Shown here in pieces: positions 1-11,396 of a stretch of DNA of 64,000 bases. A program made the translations under genes and the position numbers. Under the pieces are notes generated by a model. The model was given only the letters and a program-made list of their open reading frames with translations, had not been told where the DNA came from and searched no databases. Every line of letters begins with the position of its first letter. The stretch's first letter is position 1. This DNA comes from Lunularia cruciata (taxonomy: Eukaryota > Streptophyta > Marchantiopsida > Lunulariales > Lunulariaceae): contig OX419761.1 of the NCBI GenBank assembly GCA_948567375.1, positions 27,406,501-27,470,500 on the forward strand, given 5' to 3'.

Positions 1-62
1 TGAAATCATATGTTTCTCATGGTGTGTTTCTTCTCAGGTCTCCTATCCCCAAAGTATTATAA
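1..62 (+). repeat. 3' end of the 5' LTR of E1
   Basis: The last 30 or so bases (about 34-62) resemble the end of the 3' LTR at 5331-5362; both contain 'GTCTCCTATCC' followed by an A/T-rich tail. The primer site starts immediately after. The rest of the LTR lies left of the window. Confidence 0.6.
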
Positions 63-80
63 TGGTATCAGAGCAAGTGT
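63..80 (+). other. Primer binding site of E1 (initiator-Met tRNA type)
   Basis: TGGTATCAGAGCAAGTG directly follows the LTR end. TGGTATCAGAGC is the standard primer site of plant LTR retrotransposons, complementary to the 3' end of initiator tRNA-Met. Confidence 0.85.
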
Positions 81-239
81 TCAAAAAGAGTAGGTTACCT
101 CTCTTGGAAGAACATGGGCTTTTTAGATTGAGTAATTTTGAGAAGAGACATCTTGGTGTAATTGGTAGATTAGGAGTGCTAGAAGAAGGATGAAATAGAG
201 GCTCCGGGAGGACAATATCCAACACCTTGCTTTCCATTC

Positions 240-542
240 TTGAATCCATTCCACATTAGGATCATGTACACTCAGCGTGAGCAAGTGAGAGTGTATCTAA
301 TTTTTCACTTTGGAGCAGAGTTCATGGATATAGTGATGAATTCACCAAACCCAGTGATTTTGCCTATTGTGATTTACAATAGAGAGTGGGATTTAATAAT
401 CTATATTTTTGTTGTGATGGATTTGAATGTCCTAAATCCTTTCCTTTTTAAGACTCAAGTAGAAATTTGTTATGTAGTGAGACCAAAAGTGATGTTTAGA
501 GATTTTGTGGTCAAGAATTCTGATAAAGAATATTATCAATGA
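240..542 (+). pseudogene. Unidentified 100-codon reading frame in the E1 leader
   Basis: An open stretch of 100 codons lies between the primer site and gag. It is hydrophobic and aromatic in the middle and contains no motif I recognise; the frame seems to continue weakly past its stop. It could be a decayed leader protein, a fragment of another insertion or chance. No function is proposed. Confidence 0.25.
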
Positions 543-722
543 GTGGTAGCTTCTGAGGTCCCAATGGTAGTTTTGATAGTTTTTGTGCACTCCAAAGTGA
601 TCATATTAACTCTCTATTGAAATAGATAATAACAATTGAGTGTTACAAGAACCATGGATCCGTAGTTGCAAGAGTTGGTGCAAGGAATGCAGGGGATGTT
701 GAACAAATATTGAGAGATTAAG

Positions 723-1640
723 ATGACCATGGAGGCACTACAAAGTCAAGTGCAGACCCTTAGGAATGATCAAGCAATGCAAGAAGAAGAGCCGTCTCAA
801 AACCTAGTACCTACGATTGAAGTACTTGGAGAGGCACCCGTGCCTACAAACCCTATCAATGATGAAGCCACATTACTACTCCGGATGAAGAAGACCTGCA
901 ACATCAAGCCTTACAAGGAGCAACATACAATGGGAGTAGCGGAGAACTAGATCTTGAGAATGAATCGATATCTTTGGTTGTTCTCATCATAGATCATCGA
1001 GCATACTACAGACGTGTTTGCATGTGGGTACATGAGAAATAAAGCCCTCACATGGTATAGTGCTTGGGAACAATCTATGTTGGTACAGAGAAGGGAGGTC
1101 ACATAGACAACAATGCAAGGAGGATTGCTAAAGAATTTTCAGTCAATGGATTTTGTGCAGATGGCCCGGATCCAACTATGGGGATTGAAACAAAAGAATA
1201 GTGTATAAGAGTATGTAGAGGCATTTTTGGATCTACAAGTTGCAATAACCAACATGAGTCCAATAGAGGCTCTCAAAAATTTCCAATGAGGGTTGAAGGA
1301 GCGGATTCGCCAAGAAGTCATGGTACAAAATCCTTGCACGGTATTTGAAGCCATTACTTGTGTGCAAAGAATAGCAAGGGCATTGGGTGGAGGTGAAGGA
1401 GTAGTTCCACCTCAATGTTATTGGGCAGAAATGCCACATATAGGTGGACCAATACCGATGGAACCAAACAACCTTTGGTTTTGAGACCGAGGAGCATGTA
1501 CGCTTCAAGGAGAGCGGGGACGGGTAGAAGAACAGAGAGATGGACTCCTACAAGAAGAAGGAACTCAAGGAGAACAACACCATTATTACAATTATGGTTG
1601 TATTGGGCATATATCTACCAAATATTGTGCTTTTCTTCCT
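723..1640 (+). pseudogene. Decayed gag of E1 with degenerate zinc knuckle
   Basis: The segment starts with a short predicted coiled region (MEALQSQVQTLRND). It then shows the retrotransposon Gag pattern: 'KALTWYSAWE' near 1045, then 'EYVEAFLDLQ' and 'EALKNFQ' followed by a stop and 'GLKERIRQEV' around 1210-1320. Near 1581-1632 the reading 'GCIGHISTKYC' is what remains of a CCHC zinc knuckle whose first cysteines have become tyrosine. Gag forms the virus-like particle and the knuckle binds RNA (family knowledge). Several in-frame stops make it non-functional. Confidence 0.75.
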
Positions 1641-1829
1641 AGAGGCCCTTGGCCTTAATACAAGCAATCTTTGAACAACATGGAGAGATGCACTGAAGAG
1701 GAGGAGGTAAAAATCACTTTGGAAAACAAAGGTCACCAATAAATGTACCTTGCAGCCTTACTGGCTCAATAAGGAAGGAGAAAAGCAAGGGAAGGAAGAC
1801 GAACATGCAAAGGTACCAAAAGGTAACCT

Positions 1830-3700
1830 CATAATTGATTGTAGGAAATGGAATCCTAGAAAGTAATCAAGTGAGAGTATTAATAGATCCAAGAGCAAAG
1901 AGCAAAGAGCAAAGAATTTCTTTTCTTGCTCTATTGCAATAAGATTGAGAATGGATCTAGAGAGAGATGAGAGTGAAGAAGTAGAGTTACCTAACCGAGC
2001 AAATAGAGAGGATTGAATCATTACCTAGATGGGTAACACTCTCTATACAAGAATATCAAGAAGCAATTGAGTGGCAAGTGATACAATTAGCTCGTTATGA
2101 TGCAATCTTAGGCATGCAATGGATGGAGCATTACAACACTATGGTAGATTGGAGGAAGAAAGTAGTAAGAACCCACCAATGGTTGATTATTGGTGTTAAA
2201 GAAAAATCAGACAGGCAAGAATTGCCTCTTTATGTCATAGGGACAATAGCTCTTTGTAAGACCAATAGATGTTTCATGGGTCTAATAAGAGAAGTCAAGA
2301 GTGCACAACTTGATGGAAAAATTCCTGAGAAATTGAAGGATGTGATAAATGAGTTTCAAGATGTCTTTCCCGATGATCTACCTTGAGGATTACCACCAAA
2401 AAGGAGAGTAGATCATAAAATTGAGATACTCCCGGGGAAGACACCTCCTTGTAAGGCTCCATATTGCCTATCACCTCATGAGTTGGAGGAGTGTAAGAAT
2501 CAAATTGAGGATATGTTGCAAAAAGGGTTCATCCAACCCAACATATCACCACATGGGGCTCTTGTCTTGTTTGTGAAAAAGAAGGACGGTACAATGCGCA
2601 TGTGTATTGACTATCAGGATCTCAATCAACAAACAATGAAGAACAAATACCCCTTACCTTGCATGGAGATCTGTTTGATCAACTCAATGGAGCAAAACAC
2701 TTCACCAAACTAGATTTGCGGAGCAATTATAATCAAATCCAAATTGCAAAGGAGGATGTGCCTTTAAAACTATCTTTTGAACTAGGTATGGCCACTTTGA
2801 GTATCTTGTGATACCTTTTGGTCTCACCAATGTATCTACCACTTTCATGAGTCTAATGAATGACATATTTTGTCTATATTTAAATAAGGATGTTATCATC
2901 TTCCTGGACGATATCTTAGTATATAGTAGCACGGTGACGGAATGCAAATAGCATCTACAAGAAGTCCTTCAGATTCTAAGATAGAATCAATTGTGTGCCA
3001 AAATATCAAAGTGCAAGTTTGGCAAGTGTAAAGTAGACTACTTAGAGCATAGAGTAAATGCAGAGGGTATTCAAGTATTGATAGATAAAATAGAGGTCAT
3101 TCAAAAATGGAGTGCCTTAGAAGATCAAACTCAACTCAAGAGCTTCTTGGGGTTGACGAGATTCTATCGTCAATTTGTCAAGGACTTCTCTAAGGTTGCA
3201 TAGCCTTTAATAACACTACTTGGCAAGGGGAAGAAGTGGATGTGGGGAACCGCATAAGAGTTGAACTTTCAAGAATTGAAAGCAGCCTTGCTACATGCAA
3301 CAATCTTGAAGTGGTATGACCCAAGACGTCCAATCAAGTTGGCTATATATGTATTACGCATAGCAATAAGAGCAGTCCTACAACAAGAGTAGCATGATGG
3401 ATGGCATCCAATTGCATATTTCTCTTGAAAGTTGTTACCAATAGAGTGCAACTACAACACCATAGAACAAGAAGAGTTGGCCATTGTCCTTGCAACCAAG
3501 CATTAGCAGCACTATCTAGGCGCGAAGGCATTTGTAGTAGAGACAAACCACAAACCTCTAGTCTACCTCGAGACACAAAAGGATTTATCTTGTTGGGCAG
3601 AGTGGCAATAAAGCTTCAACATGAAAATCACCTTTGTGGAAGGTAAGAAGAAACTTGCAAATGCATTCACCCGCATGACGATGGCAAACAACTTGGTGAC
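1830..3700 (+). pseudogene. Decayed pol of E1: protease, reverse transcriptase and RNase H
   Basis: Protease: a residual active-site region 'VLIDPRAK' lies near 1860 (the family motif is D-S/T-G), and the C-terminal 'DAILGMQWMEHY' near 2100. Reverse transcriptase: the pre-RT linker 'FQDVFPDDLP' near 2355, '[20 protein letters not shown]' at 2553-2612, and the catalytic 'FLDDIL' at about 2901-2918, still intact. RNase H: 'HPIAYFS', 'EQEELAIVLATKH' and 'ETNHKPLVYLETQ' around 3405-3570. Stops and frameshifts break the frame many times. The protein would have copied element RNA into cDNA. Confidence 0.85.
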
Positions 3701-3764
3701 AGAGGTTAAGATTAACCCTAAATTCTGGCAAGAGATTTTGGTTGTTAAAAAAACTGATCCACAA

Positions 3765-4700
3765 ATTGTAGGAGCGCAATCATCTAAAGGTGTCACAAGC
3801 ACCCAAGGACTTACCTTCCATGATGGTAGATTATGGATCCCAAATGTCCCATAATTACGTACCACTATTCTAGCGGAATGTCATGATTTGGCCATTACAT
3901 GTCATGTCGGAGTGGACAAGACCTTGGATGCAATCTAGTGCCATTAATATTGGCCTAAAATGAGCAACGATGTGATGGACTAGGTGCGCAGCTGCCTACT
4001 TTGTCAACAAAACAAAGCTTCTAATCAAGCTCTTGCATGGCTCCTTCAACCTCTCTCCACTCCTACCCAACATTGGGAACAAGTGAGTATGGATCTTGTT
4101 TGTGAATTACCCAAAACCACCTCAAGGATTGACTCCATTGTGGTCTTTGTGGACCGGCTTAACAAAATGATTCATGTACGCCCTAACACCAAGGATTTGA
4201 CCGCTCCACAACTAGCTCAATTATACTTAGATGCAGTTTTCTCTCACCATTGCTTGTATCGAGTACTCATCACCGATAAAGGTACTCAATTCACCAATTT
4301 GTTTTTGCAAACACTCTTTGGGTTCTCAAAACCAAGTTGGCCATGTCTACAACTTACCACCCACAAACAGATGGAAAAAGAGAGCAGGCCAATTGCACTA
4401 TTGAAGACATGCTATGCGGCTTCACCTTAGAGAAGCAAGAGAGGTAGGACACCCTACCCTTGTTGGTGGAATTCACTAACAACAATTTGGTGAATGAATC
4501 CATCCATGTCACTCCATTCTTCCTCATGTATGATGAGCATTCCTTCATACCTTCTAGCTTGATGAAGATCTATCCGATGGCTACCAAGGTCAACGCAATC
4601 AACACATTTGTTTCTTGAATCCAACAAGGTGTAAAGAGCACCGAGCATAGATTACAAATTGCACAAAATTGACAAGAGCAATATCCTGATGCACACAATA
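3765..4700 (+). pseudogene. Decayed integrase of E1
   Basis: The zinc-binding HHCC part is visible as 'AECHDLAITCHVG' and 'CLLCQQNKA' (about 3868-4020). The catalytic core follows: 'MDLVCELPKT' with the first Asp near 4090, 'VLITDKGTQF' with the second Asp near 4270, and a Glu in 'GKREQAN' near 4379 after a frameshift. The DD35E triad is thus still recognisable in a broken frame. Its role was insertion of element cDNA into the genome. Confidence 0.8.
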
Positions 4701-4975
4701 GGCACATGATTTCAATGTTGGGGGATCAAGTGTGGCTATCAACAACCAACCTCACATTAATTGGACCTTGTAAGCTCAGACCTCGTTTTATTGGGCCTTT
4801 TTCTTTCATAGTGTTGACTCACTTCTTCATTGAGTCGACACTGTGACCTATCACCTCGAGCTACCACCATACATGAAGATTCATCTAGTGTTCCATGTTT
4901 TTGTACTATGCAAGTATGCTCCCTGATTGGGCCAGTGTCATTTCACACAAGGCATTCAACCTTGTCCGACACTCA

Positions 4976-5179
4976 TTGATGGCACGGAGGAATATGAAGT
5001 GGAGCGTATTTTCCAAAAATGCATGCTTGGTACTCGCCATCCATAGGTAGACTATCTAGTACAATGGAAATGTTACCCCCTCTATGAAGCAACCTGGGAG
5101 CCTACTACAAATTTGATACATGCACCGGTGTTGGTGCAAGCGTTTGAGCAACAACTGCATAATGAGGACATTGCGTCTT
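4976..5179 (+). pseudogene. C-terminal chromodomain of E1
   Basis: One frame reads 'EEYEVERIF', then 'VDYLVQWKCYP', then 'EATWEPTTNLIHAP' and ends at a stop at 5178-5180. This is the chromodomain pattern (Y-x-VE-x-I, YLV-x-WK-x-YP, TWEP, N-L). One internal stop follows 'GTRHP'. In chromoviruses this domain is fused to the integrase and is thought to guide insertion towards marked chromatin. Confidence 0.85.
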
Positions 5180-5190
5180 AAAATAAGGTT

Positions 5191-5362
5191 TGTAATACCA
5201 AGAGCTAGGCATATGATCTAGATGTGAAATTTGGTTTGGTACCATCTAAAATGATGTTATACATGATGGTAAAAATAGATCAGCTAAAAGTATCACCAAA
5301 AGAGTACTTCTACTAATAGAGCAGAATGTTTGGGCTCAAGTCTCCTATCCTCAAATTATTAC
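5191..5362 (+). repeat. 3' LTR of E1 (short, about 172 bp)
   Basis: It begins TGTAATACC directly after a purine-rich stretch (AAAATAAGGTT) that follows the chromodomain stop, and ends TTATTACA. The TG...CA ends and the match of its last 30 bases to 34-62 support the call. At 172 bp it is shorter than typical LTRs, so an internal deletion is possible. Confidence 0.6.
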
Positions 5363-5990
5363 ACTTGTTTTATATCATCAGAAAGCTTATCTCATAGGCT
5401 TTAAATTTAATTGAAGAACACTTTTGTCCAAGTCAAAAAGAAAAATTTATGATCATATGAGTTGCATAGAGATTTTACCATCAAAAAGACATAGAATCTC
5501 CCCACTTGGACTAGAAATTGGTTGAAATCTGAAGTGCATATTGGAAGAAGCTTGGAGTACAAATTGAAATTAGCTTGAGGATACAACAAGAAGGCTTTGA
5601 AGCTCATTTCCAAAAAAAAGAATAGAGATTTTTTTTTGAATTCTTGTGATTGGATCCTCTTTGTGCTTGCATTCCTATTTGTGTGCCTCATTGGCTTGGA
5701 TTTGTGTGCAAGCATTGTGCTTGGGTTCCTTCCTTCTAGGTTGCGGTGTTTTTCTCTTGGGTAATGTTGGAAATGATGACCAATAGACCAAGAATGTGTG
5801 TTGTAATGATATGTTAGGTTGGCCGTTACTCCCCTATCTAGTAGAAGGAATACTAGAAACAAGAGAAAAAGGTTTTAGTGATCATGAAAAAAGTGTGCTT
5901 AGACTAGTAGTGACAAATCTACACATGACCTTTGATCCATAGAATCTACAGCTAGGCAACTATTCTATTCCTAGAGAGAGAAAGGAAAAG
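5363..5990. other. No recognisable feature
   Basis: Non-repetitive, A/T-rich sequence between E1 and the decayed coding stretch that follows. A 151-codon open frame on the minus strand (5407-5862) shows no domain or coding character I can recognise. The first bases after the LTR (about 5363-5385) loosely resemble a primer site, but not convincingly. Confidence 0.4.
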
Positions 5991-5999
5991 TACAACAAT

Positions 6000-7140
6000 G
6001 GGCTTGTTAGAATAGTGGAGAAGTAAGTGCCTCACTCATACCTTAGGCCTTGATTTTTTTTCCAAGGCACGCATGAAGAATAGCCTACAGGAGCCCATCC
6101 CATGCCAATTACATAGATTCCTCCTCCCAAGGAATCTATAGAACAAGATGCACTAGGATCATTAGCCCAAATAATTGATAGCTTCATGGAGAGTTTGGTA
6201 AGTGGTGAGTGTTCTAAGGAGTGGGTAGAATGCCTAGACCAAGCATGTAAGCTAGGATTAGTTTCCATGTTGACAAATCTGAAAAGTGTGCAAATGGCTT
6301 GAGAGAGGATTGTGGAGCTATAGGAGGAATGGGAACAATTTCTAATGGAAAGTTCTTGCAAGTTCCAAGAAGCAAACATTTCATGGATCCAAAAGGTAGA
6401 TAAGTGGCAAATAGAAGCCACCAAAGATACAACAACATTGGTAGAGGTAGAAGTCTAACTCCAATGTTTGTGGAATGAGAACACCATTATGGATGACTAG
6501 CTAGCCCGGCTCAATTGGAGAATAAGAAGAATGAAGGGGAACTCCAATTACTATGGGACCAAGCAAGCCATGCCAAAGAGGAATCCAAGGTGGTAGAAGA
6601 GAAATTGCAAGAATTATCCTTCACTTCTGAGAAGTCTTGGAAGGAGATAAAGGAGCTTAAACCCTTCCAGGCGCAAATCTCAATCCTCAAGGCAAACAAG
6701 AGTAATTGGGAGCAGGCCTAGCAGAGTCTTCAAACAGAGTTTGCTTCCTTATGACTTACTATAAATGAGTTGAACAAAGAAACAACTTGTTGCAAAAAGA
6801 TCTCTTCTACTATAAGGAGAAGAGATGTGAAGAGCAAGCCAAAGTATAGGCTCAATAGAATCCTTGGAATGATCTTACTATTCAAAATTGAAGTTTTGTG
6901 CAACTTGGTTTGTTGCCCACAACAAGATGGAAGTCCTTTAAGTGGATGAGGATTCTAAGGTAGAGGAAGAGGGCAAGATCCAAGATGCCAACCCCAAGAG
7001 CTTGCCTCAAGAGGAGCACCCAAAGACAATTCTAATGATAATGAGGTTGGATCACAAGGGAAGGAGTTTTGTGGGAGGCGGATCACCACCTTTTGGTCCA
7101 CCTCAAGCAGATCACCCACTTCTGCACCACCTCTTCTAAG
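6000..7140 (+). pseudogene. Decayed coding stretch with coiled-coil character, unknown
   Basis: On the plus strand the translation is rich in charged heptad-like segments: a 68-codon open segment at 6515-6721 reads 'KEESKVVEEKLQELSFTSEK' and continues past its stop with 'INELNKE'. A Pro/Gly-rich tail follows near 7080-7130. No known domain is recognised. Similar Lys/Glu-rich coiled segments occur on the minus strand at 12.4-13.2 kb, so this may be an accessory frame of an LTR element rather than a host gene. Confidence 0.4.
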
Positions 7141-7429
7141 CAAGGAAGCCTATCTTGATCTTCCCCAAAGAAAAGACCAGAAGTAGCTTTACTAAAAAGG
7201 GAAATATGGGAAGTAGTCCTATATAAAAGGAAGCTATAGGTGGAGTTTCCCTAAGAAGTAATGATATCATCAAGGAAGAAGGAATTGCAAGAATTTTAGA
7301 CAGATCAGCCAAGGAATGGCTAGTGATCAACAAATACCAAAAAACAAGGAGTATAATGGATAATACCTATATTGTGGACATACTCAGTCTGGTCAAAGAA
7401 GAGTTCACAAACACCAATGGAGAATGCCG

Positions 7430-9890
7430 CCGTGTTGGATCCATTGGAAGGAAGGATGAGCCAACTAAATCTTTATGAGGCCCGCTGAGAGTCCAACAAC
7501 ACTATGGAACCTACCACAAGATATGAGGGAAGAGATACCACCACAAAGCCAAGTCTTCTTGCTCTAGAGGAGGAGGAGGAGGAGCAACCCATTGAAGAAT
7601 TCAAGAATCCCAAGACAATTGGACCTTCAAAAGCCAACTTGCTCTCAAAAATCTATGGAGCTGGTGAAGTAGTAGGCTAAAAGTACCATTACTCTAGAAG
7701 GAGAGTTCCCATACTTCATGACTATCTCCCTTACCCTGGAATCTAAGGATCCCCTAGAGAAATAGTTATTGCTCCACACATCCAAATTATCAAGGGGTTA
7801 GAAAGCTATGCATGTCACATGATAGCCGTTTGGGATCTAGCACTAGAAGCCTTCTTGGATCAAGTAAGATAAGTTCCAAGATCTCCATGACTTTCAAGAG
7901 TGGCTATCCTTGTCATTCCTCCTCACCATGGGTCTAGCAATAATCCCATAGCGGTTATCACATTCTTGCTCTTCATGACAATTTGGCCTCCAAGAGTCAT
8001 CAAAGTGAATCAAGTTGAAGCAGCAATGAAGGCATTCTACATGGAGAATAAAGAGCAATTGGCCTGGTATACATTCCTTCCTCAACCTGATCTCACCTAA
8101 GACATGAAAAATTAGATATTTGCAGTCTTCAATTGACTTCAATGGGAGATTTTAGTCTTCATGTTGATGGAACAGATCTACCAAATTGATCTTGCCTTGC
8201 TGATTACAAGAGCAACAATCAACCACCATCTCTTCCTTTGAGCAACTCTTTGGATAGAACAATTTGACTCATTATGGGCATTTAGTGTGGAATTTTGGGA
8301 ACTTTGGAGTTCTAGGTGTGAGCTAGCTAAAGCTATCCTATGGGAGGACATCCATTTGGCAAATCTTCATGAGTTGACCTATTAGAAATGCATCTACCAT
8401 ACTTCACCTTAAGGTACTTGATAGATTGCCTCAAGCTATATACCCAAGGCTTAGCTTTGGAGCAACATGTATGTCCAAAGTGGCTCAAGTAACAAATGTG
8501 GAAATTTCTTGTATCCACAAGGATACTCAATTACAAAGTGTCTACAATACTACCATCAACGACAATCTTGGACCCTAGAATGTGCACATTAGTACTATGG
8601 TGCAGGAGTTAAGATCTATGTTTGATCAATTGGGAGAGAAGACTCGCACCAAATTTGCTCACTTATTGGACATGTCCTTCAACACATTAGAGAAATGAGT
8701 CTAGACTTCTTGAGGTTGGGACTTCAAATATTCCCTGGCTTATGAGGCATTGAGCATTTGCACTATCAAATTTTATGACAAAAAGCAAGACATAGACCTT
8801 AGCAAGGAACAATATGACTCAAGCAGTTTAGATTATCTAGAGGCTATCCCATACATCCCGGAATCAAGCAAGCCCATAGCATCTTACCACACAAAATGGA
8901 AATTTATGGTAAGGAGTCCCATACTTCCCACTGCAATATATGAGGACTTCCACTATGTTCTTAGACATGACTAAAGTCTACATGTCTTTATTTGATTCCA
9001 AGACTATATTGGATTAATTATCCCAGCAAATATTTTGTTGTGTTGGTTGTCTTTGGGATTTAAAGCCACCCCGGTCATTGCCACCTGTGCCTTCATAGAG
9101 ACAATAAGATTACTTGACTTTTGGATGCTCTTCCTAGGGGATTAAGAGAAGCATTTGAAGAATGGTTGGATGTGGAAATACCTTGCTCAAGAAGAATTTG
9201 ACATTTCTCTTATAGGAAGAAGTCACATTGTTGGCTAGATGTACAGGATTGTCATGCAAGACTACAAGAAACTATGGATATATTGGAAGGATGTTGGGAT
9301 CAATAACATACTTACAAAGACCCCATAGTTTTTTGTGGAATGGTGTATTTCAAGGTCTTAGCCTAAATATATCATTGGCTAGGATGGATGATGTGAAGGA
9401 GGAAAGTTCCATCAATCCCTTTCATCAAGAGATCAAGAACACTACATTTATGTATCTGGTCCAACAAGCTAACATGTGGAGTTGTTGACTCTGAGGGACT
9501 CTGGAATTAGCTCATATGGATGGGTATAGATAGTTGGTGTATGTGATTCCATGTTTTGGCATTACCAAGAGAGAGATGATATAGGAACCTTCTATCATAT
9601 GAGGTCCTAATTTTTCACTTTTGCTAACAAAGGGAAGAAGAAAAGGTAGCAGCTTGCTTGAAGTGCAAGGTCTTACAAGAGTGCTATGTTGTGGAGCAAA
9701 AGGCAAGAACCTATATGTGGGTCTTCCCATCTATGGGAAGACCCATCTTAGAACTTTAATTAAGAACCAACAGTATATTGTCAGGTTAGATTAGGATTAT
9801 CCAAGGAAACTATCTTATAGAGGGGATGAAAGTAGCATGAAGGACAAGTCACATTGAAGATAGCAGTAGCTTATTGTAACCATAATGATT
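7430..9890 (+). pseudogene. Decayed long coding stretch, unknown protein
   Basis: Over about 2.4 kb the plus-strand frames keep protein-like composition between scattered stops: 'PPRVIKVNQVEAAMKAFYME' near 7989-8048, 'YIPESSKPIASYHTKWKFMV' near 8850-8910, 'RSPILPTAIYEDFHYVLRH' at about 8914-8970, and 'EEFDISLIGRSHIVG' near 9200. Stops are mostly TAG/TGA, as expected after C-to-T decay of Trp, Gln and Arg codons. I recognise no domain. The solo LTR at 9896 interrupts the stretch, which continues briefly after 11815 ('KIILGLALVFKGDRN'). It could be an accessory frame of a large gypsy element or a host pseudogene. Confidence 0.4.
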
Positions 9891-9895
9891 AGGGC
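9891..9895. repeat. Target-site duplication, left copy (AGGGC)
   Basis: AGGGC immediately precedes TGTGACA of the solo LTR and is repeated at 11810-11814 right after its CACA end. Confidence 0.85.
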
Positions 9896-10563
9896 TGTGA
9901 CAACCCGGCAAATATCACTTTTGCGGTAATCGGGTAAGTAAAGTTTGTTCCCGTAGAGATACGAGTAAGAATTGGTCAAATACGAAGTCAAACCGTAACA
10001 TGTAGTTCTTCTTGGTTGCGTCTTTAATCTCTCAGGTATAAACCACACCCAGAAGAGAGTAACAAGCACTGACTTGCAGTCTTGTCACAAATTAACACTC
10101 CATAATCACAACTCCATCAAATCTTTCCAAACAATCTTGATTGTGATGATTCAGGCTCTCCCAAAAATGGCACTTCACTGCAAAACAAATTCACCTCAAA
10201 ATTGTGTTCCACCTCTCCACTGAAGGCACAACTTCCTCGAAAGAAATTGCTTCACATCAACTTTGTACTGCACTCACAAATGCAGAATACTACCAACACG
10301 ACAATTCCTCTCAGATCTGTCAAGGCATTGCTTCGATTGCACTTCACTCAGGATCAAACACACAGAATGAAGATCAAGGCTATGGAATCCAACATCCAAC
10401 AAGCACATTGACTTGCACTTCGAATTTCTCCAAACACTCACAAACACAATTGTGAAATTGATACTCGGAATCAAGCTCAAGCGACGAGCACTGTTTCACA
10501 ACACTTTGCTTTATCTATTCTCAGAAATAATGAGCAATGAATAACATTTTCCTGCAAATGCCA

Positions 10564-10573
10564 CTTTTAAATA
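10564..10573 (-). promoter_or_regulatory. TATA-like box in the solo LTR
   Basis: TATTTAAAAG on the minus strand, in a position that could drive LTR transcription and leave an R-U5 of about 0.65 kb down to 9896. No comparable TATA box was noticed on the other strand, which supports the minus orientation. Confidence 0.45.
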
Positions 10574-10689
10574 GTGAAGCAATCGACAATTCTAACAACT
10601 ATACCGTTCTACCACAACTGTTCTAACCTGGAGATCCAAAATGACAATGTAACCTTTCATATCTGTCTATTCAAATCTCAAATCGGTTA

Positions 10690-11046
10690 CTAATCCAATC
10701 CGATGTCTACTTCTTCTTTGGCTTTCAAACCCGAACCCAAAGTAATCTTACTTCCTACTACTCTGTCCTTGGGTTTCACAACTCCTAATTCCTCCACTAA
10801 TTCTAACATTTCTCCTTCCTGATATGAAATTCCTATCATAGTTAAGCCTTCTAAATCTCTCTCTCCCAACCCACTCTTCTCTAAAGTGTCAAATGTCAAA
10901 TCCGAAGACACCTGCATTCCTATCTCTCTTACCTCGGGTCTAACAATTATCAATTCTTTTGCTAATTCTACTATATCCTCATAAAGAATTGTAATTGAAA
11001 GCATGGGTACACTATCTACACCTTCAATTTGTAACCCACTTTCCAC
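10690..11046 (-). CDS. 118-codon open frame inside the solo LTR, unknown
   Basis: An uninterrupted minus-strand frame of 118 codons, rich in Glu, Val, Leu and Ile with a repeated style ('ELAKELIIVRPEVREIG', 'ELVEELGVVKPKDRVVG'). The two segments look like diverged copies of one motif. It lies upstream of the TATA-like box, in what would be U3. No known domain is recognised. It could be a captured gene fragment, a real small protein or a chance frame kept open by composition. Confidence 0.3.
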   Translation of the reverse strand: MESGLQIEGVDSVPMLSITILYEDIVELAKELIIVRPEVREIGMQVSSDLTFDTLEKSGLGERDLEGLTMIGISYQEGEMLELVEELGVVKPKDRVVGSKITLGSGLKAKEEVDIGLD

Positions 11047-11302
11047 TATTCACTCATGTTACTAACCCTCATTTATTGTCTGATCTGCACTTTGGGTTTA
11101 TTCATTACTGTTATTTCTCCTTCAATTTCTATTCCATCTTCAATCAAAACTGAAATTGAAGTCATGGGTATCCTAACTATCTTCTTTCCATATTCTAATT
11201 TCCTCTGATCCCTCTGGCAAAACTCCCAAAGTCACCTTCACTGCACTCCAAGGTCCGGCTACCTCTGATTTAGTCATCTTCATCTTGAGGCAAACTCTCA
11301 TG

Positions 11303-11396
11303 ACCCAAAGTCATGTAAACCCGAAGTCATGTAAACCCGAAGTACGAAGTACGAAGTCACATTGACCCGAAGACACTTTGACCCGAAGTACATCTA
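11303..11396. repeat. Short tandem repeat, 16-bp unit
   Basis: Five diverged copies of ACCCGAAGTCATGTAA follow each other: copies 1 and 2 are nearly identical, copy 3 carries an inserted GTACGAAGTACGA-type block, and copies 4 and 5 vary in the last third. Related 'TCGGGTC' words recur at 11640-11700. The array lies within the solo LTR and may be an enhancer-like U3 repeat. Confidence 0.8.

Larger units (their letters stand above)
1..5362 (+). mobile_element. Decayed Ty3/gypsy chromovirus (element E1)
   Basis: The segment reads in order as LTR end, tRNA-Met-type primer site, gag, protease, reverse transcriptase, RNase H, integrase, chromodomain and a short 3' LTR, all on the plus strand. Most of the 5' LTR lies outside the window. 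Every domain carries stop codons and frameshifts, so this is a dead copy. The C-terminal chromodomain after the integrase places it among chromoviruses (established family knowledge). Its sequence differs clearly from the family-A elements elsewhere in the window, so it belongs to a separate family. Confidence 0.88.

Noticed and set aside
5407-5862. 151-codon open frame on the minus strand
   Set aside because: The longest open frame of its region, but no domain, no repeat partner, and biased composition (Phe/Leu/Lys/Ser rich from A/T-rich DNA); likely chance.
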